Assembly: GCF_937898925.1 (NCBI RefSeq)
Contig: NZ_CALDKF010000005.1
Coordinates: 1-13,317 of the forward strand
Reading direction: 5' to 3'
Length of the DNA stretch: 13,317 bases
DNA from: an uncultured Methanobrevibacter sp.
GTDB taxonomy: Archaea > Methanobacteriota > Methanobacteria > Methanobacteriales > Methanobacteriaceae
Part shown: positions 12,901-13,317 of the stretch, in pieces
How the letters are laid out: the number at the start of each line of letters is the position of its first letter
Position numbering within the stretch: the stretch's first letter is position 1
Notes under the pieces: model-generated
The model's database searches: none
Seen by the model: only the letters and a program-made list of their open reading frames with translations
Told to the model about the DNA's origin: nothing
Made by a program: the position numbers and the translations under genes

Positions 12901-13317
12901 TTAGAACAAGTCAGTTTCATTTAATTTTTCTTCAAACCAATGCGCTCTTTTATCTGCAAACATTTTTACTATCAATGCTAAAACCAATGTTATAGCACCC
13001 ATAGCAATCAATATCAAGAATGATGGAATGTAATTTGACCAAATCAATCCTAATGCAGTTTCCCTAAGCAAAGTGATTCCATGAGTCATTGGCATATACG
13101 GACTGACTGCTTGAAGGAATGGTCCCATCAATTGAATAGGATAAATACCCCCAGTACCTGAAATTTGGAATACAAGCCAAATTACAGCTAATCCTTTTCC
13201 TATATGACCTAATGCAGAAATCAAGGAATAGCAAATCAGCATGAATATCAAGGCAATGAAATAAGCCGAAAGCACAAAGAGCAACGGATTAGCCATTTTG
13301 ATTCCCAATATAAATGC
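12901..13317 (-). CDS. YhgE/Pip-type membrane protein, C-terminal end (cut by window edge)
   Basis: The frame is open to the right edge, giving the last 138 residues. It is strongly hydrophobic, with about four membrane segments: LLFVLSAYFIALIFMLICYSLI, the AVIWLVFQISGTGG stretch, a weaker one near the TLLRETALGLIW segment, and FLILIAMGAITLVLALIV. Its end is charged and cytosolic (DKRAHWFEEKLNETDLF). The central SGTGGIYPIQLMGPFLQAVSPYMPMTHGITLLRE resembles the C-terminal domain of YhgE/Pip (phage infection protein) and related ABC-2-type membrane proteins. In Firmicutes relatives are linked to phage entry, to type VII secretion or to export; the archaeal role is unknown. The 5' end, promoter and neighbours lie outside the window. 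Confidence 0.8.
   Translation of the reverse strand, partial: AFILGIKMANPLLFVLSAYFIALIFMLICYSLISALGHIGKGLAVIWLVFQISGTGGIYPIQLMGPFLQAVSPYMPMTHGITLLRETALGLIWSNYIPSFLILIAMGAITLVLALIVKMFADKRAHWFEEKLNETDLF

Overview
The window comes from a very AT-rich archaeal genome, most probably Methanobrevibacter or a close relative in the Methanobacteriales. The evidence is a thermosome subunit, an F420H2-oxidase-type flavodiiron protein (FprA), a surface protein with pseudomurein-binding repeats, TATA-box promoters, Shine-Dalgarno sites of the GAGG/GGAG/AGGTGAT type, and T-tract terminators. No rRNA, CRISPR array or transposase was seen, and no canonical tRNA.

Layout, left to right. (1) 1-1069, minus: 5' part of a secreted cell-wall-binding adhesin-like gene, cut by the window edge. 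(2) 1070-1805: long gene-free AT-rich gap. (3) 1890-3542, minus: thermosome subunit, with terminator. (4) 3823-4329, plus, and 4457-5236, minus: a flavodoxin and an LCM-type methyltransferase, convergent. Both promoters carry an AGG-N4-CCT inverted repeat immediately upstream of the TATA box, which looks like a shared metal-type (DtxR-like) operator. (5) 5416-5853 and 6096-6329, minus: a small basic secreted protein and an extremely Asp-rich lipoprotein, separated by a 75-nt element that can fold into a branched RNA. (6) 8871 down to 7922, minus: a compact cluster of a DUF4258-like toxin candidate, an overlapping DUF2283-like antitoxin candidate and a small unknown gene. It is followed, after a T-rich terminator, by a protein fusing TPR repeats to three RPA-like OB folds (6559-7854). 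(7) 9216-10436, minus: FprA, divergent from an alpha/beta-hydrolase-fold protein (10596-11447) that has lost its nucleophile serine. (8) 11778-12689, plus: a divergent ProC-family oxidoreductase. (9) 12901-13317, minus: C-terminal end of a YhgE/Pip-type membrane protein, cut by the right edge.

The parts most worth following are the two matching operator-TATA promoters linking flavodoxin and methyltransferase, the toxin-antitoxin-like cluster whose TATA box lies inside a nested inverted repeat, the TPR/triple-OB fusion next to it, and the apparent pseudo-hydrolase facing FprA. Themes of iron limitation, oxygen defence and cell-surface remodelling recur, but any functional link between the genes is inference. 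All family assignments were made by reading the sequence; no database search was run.
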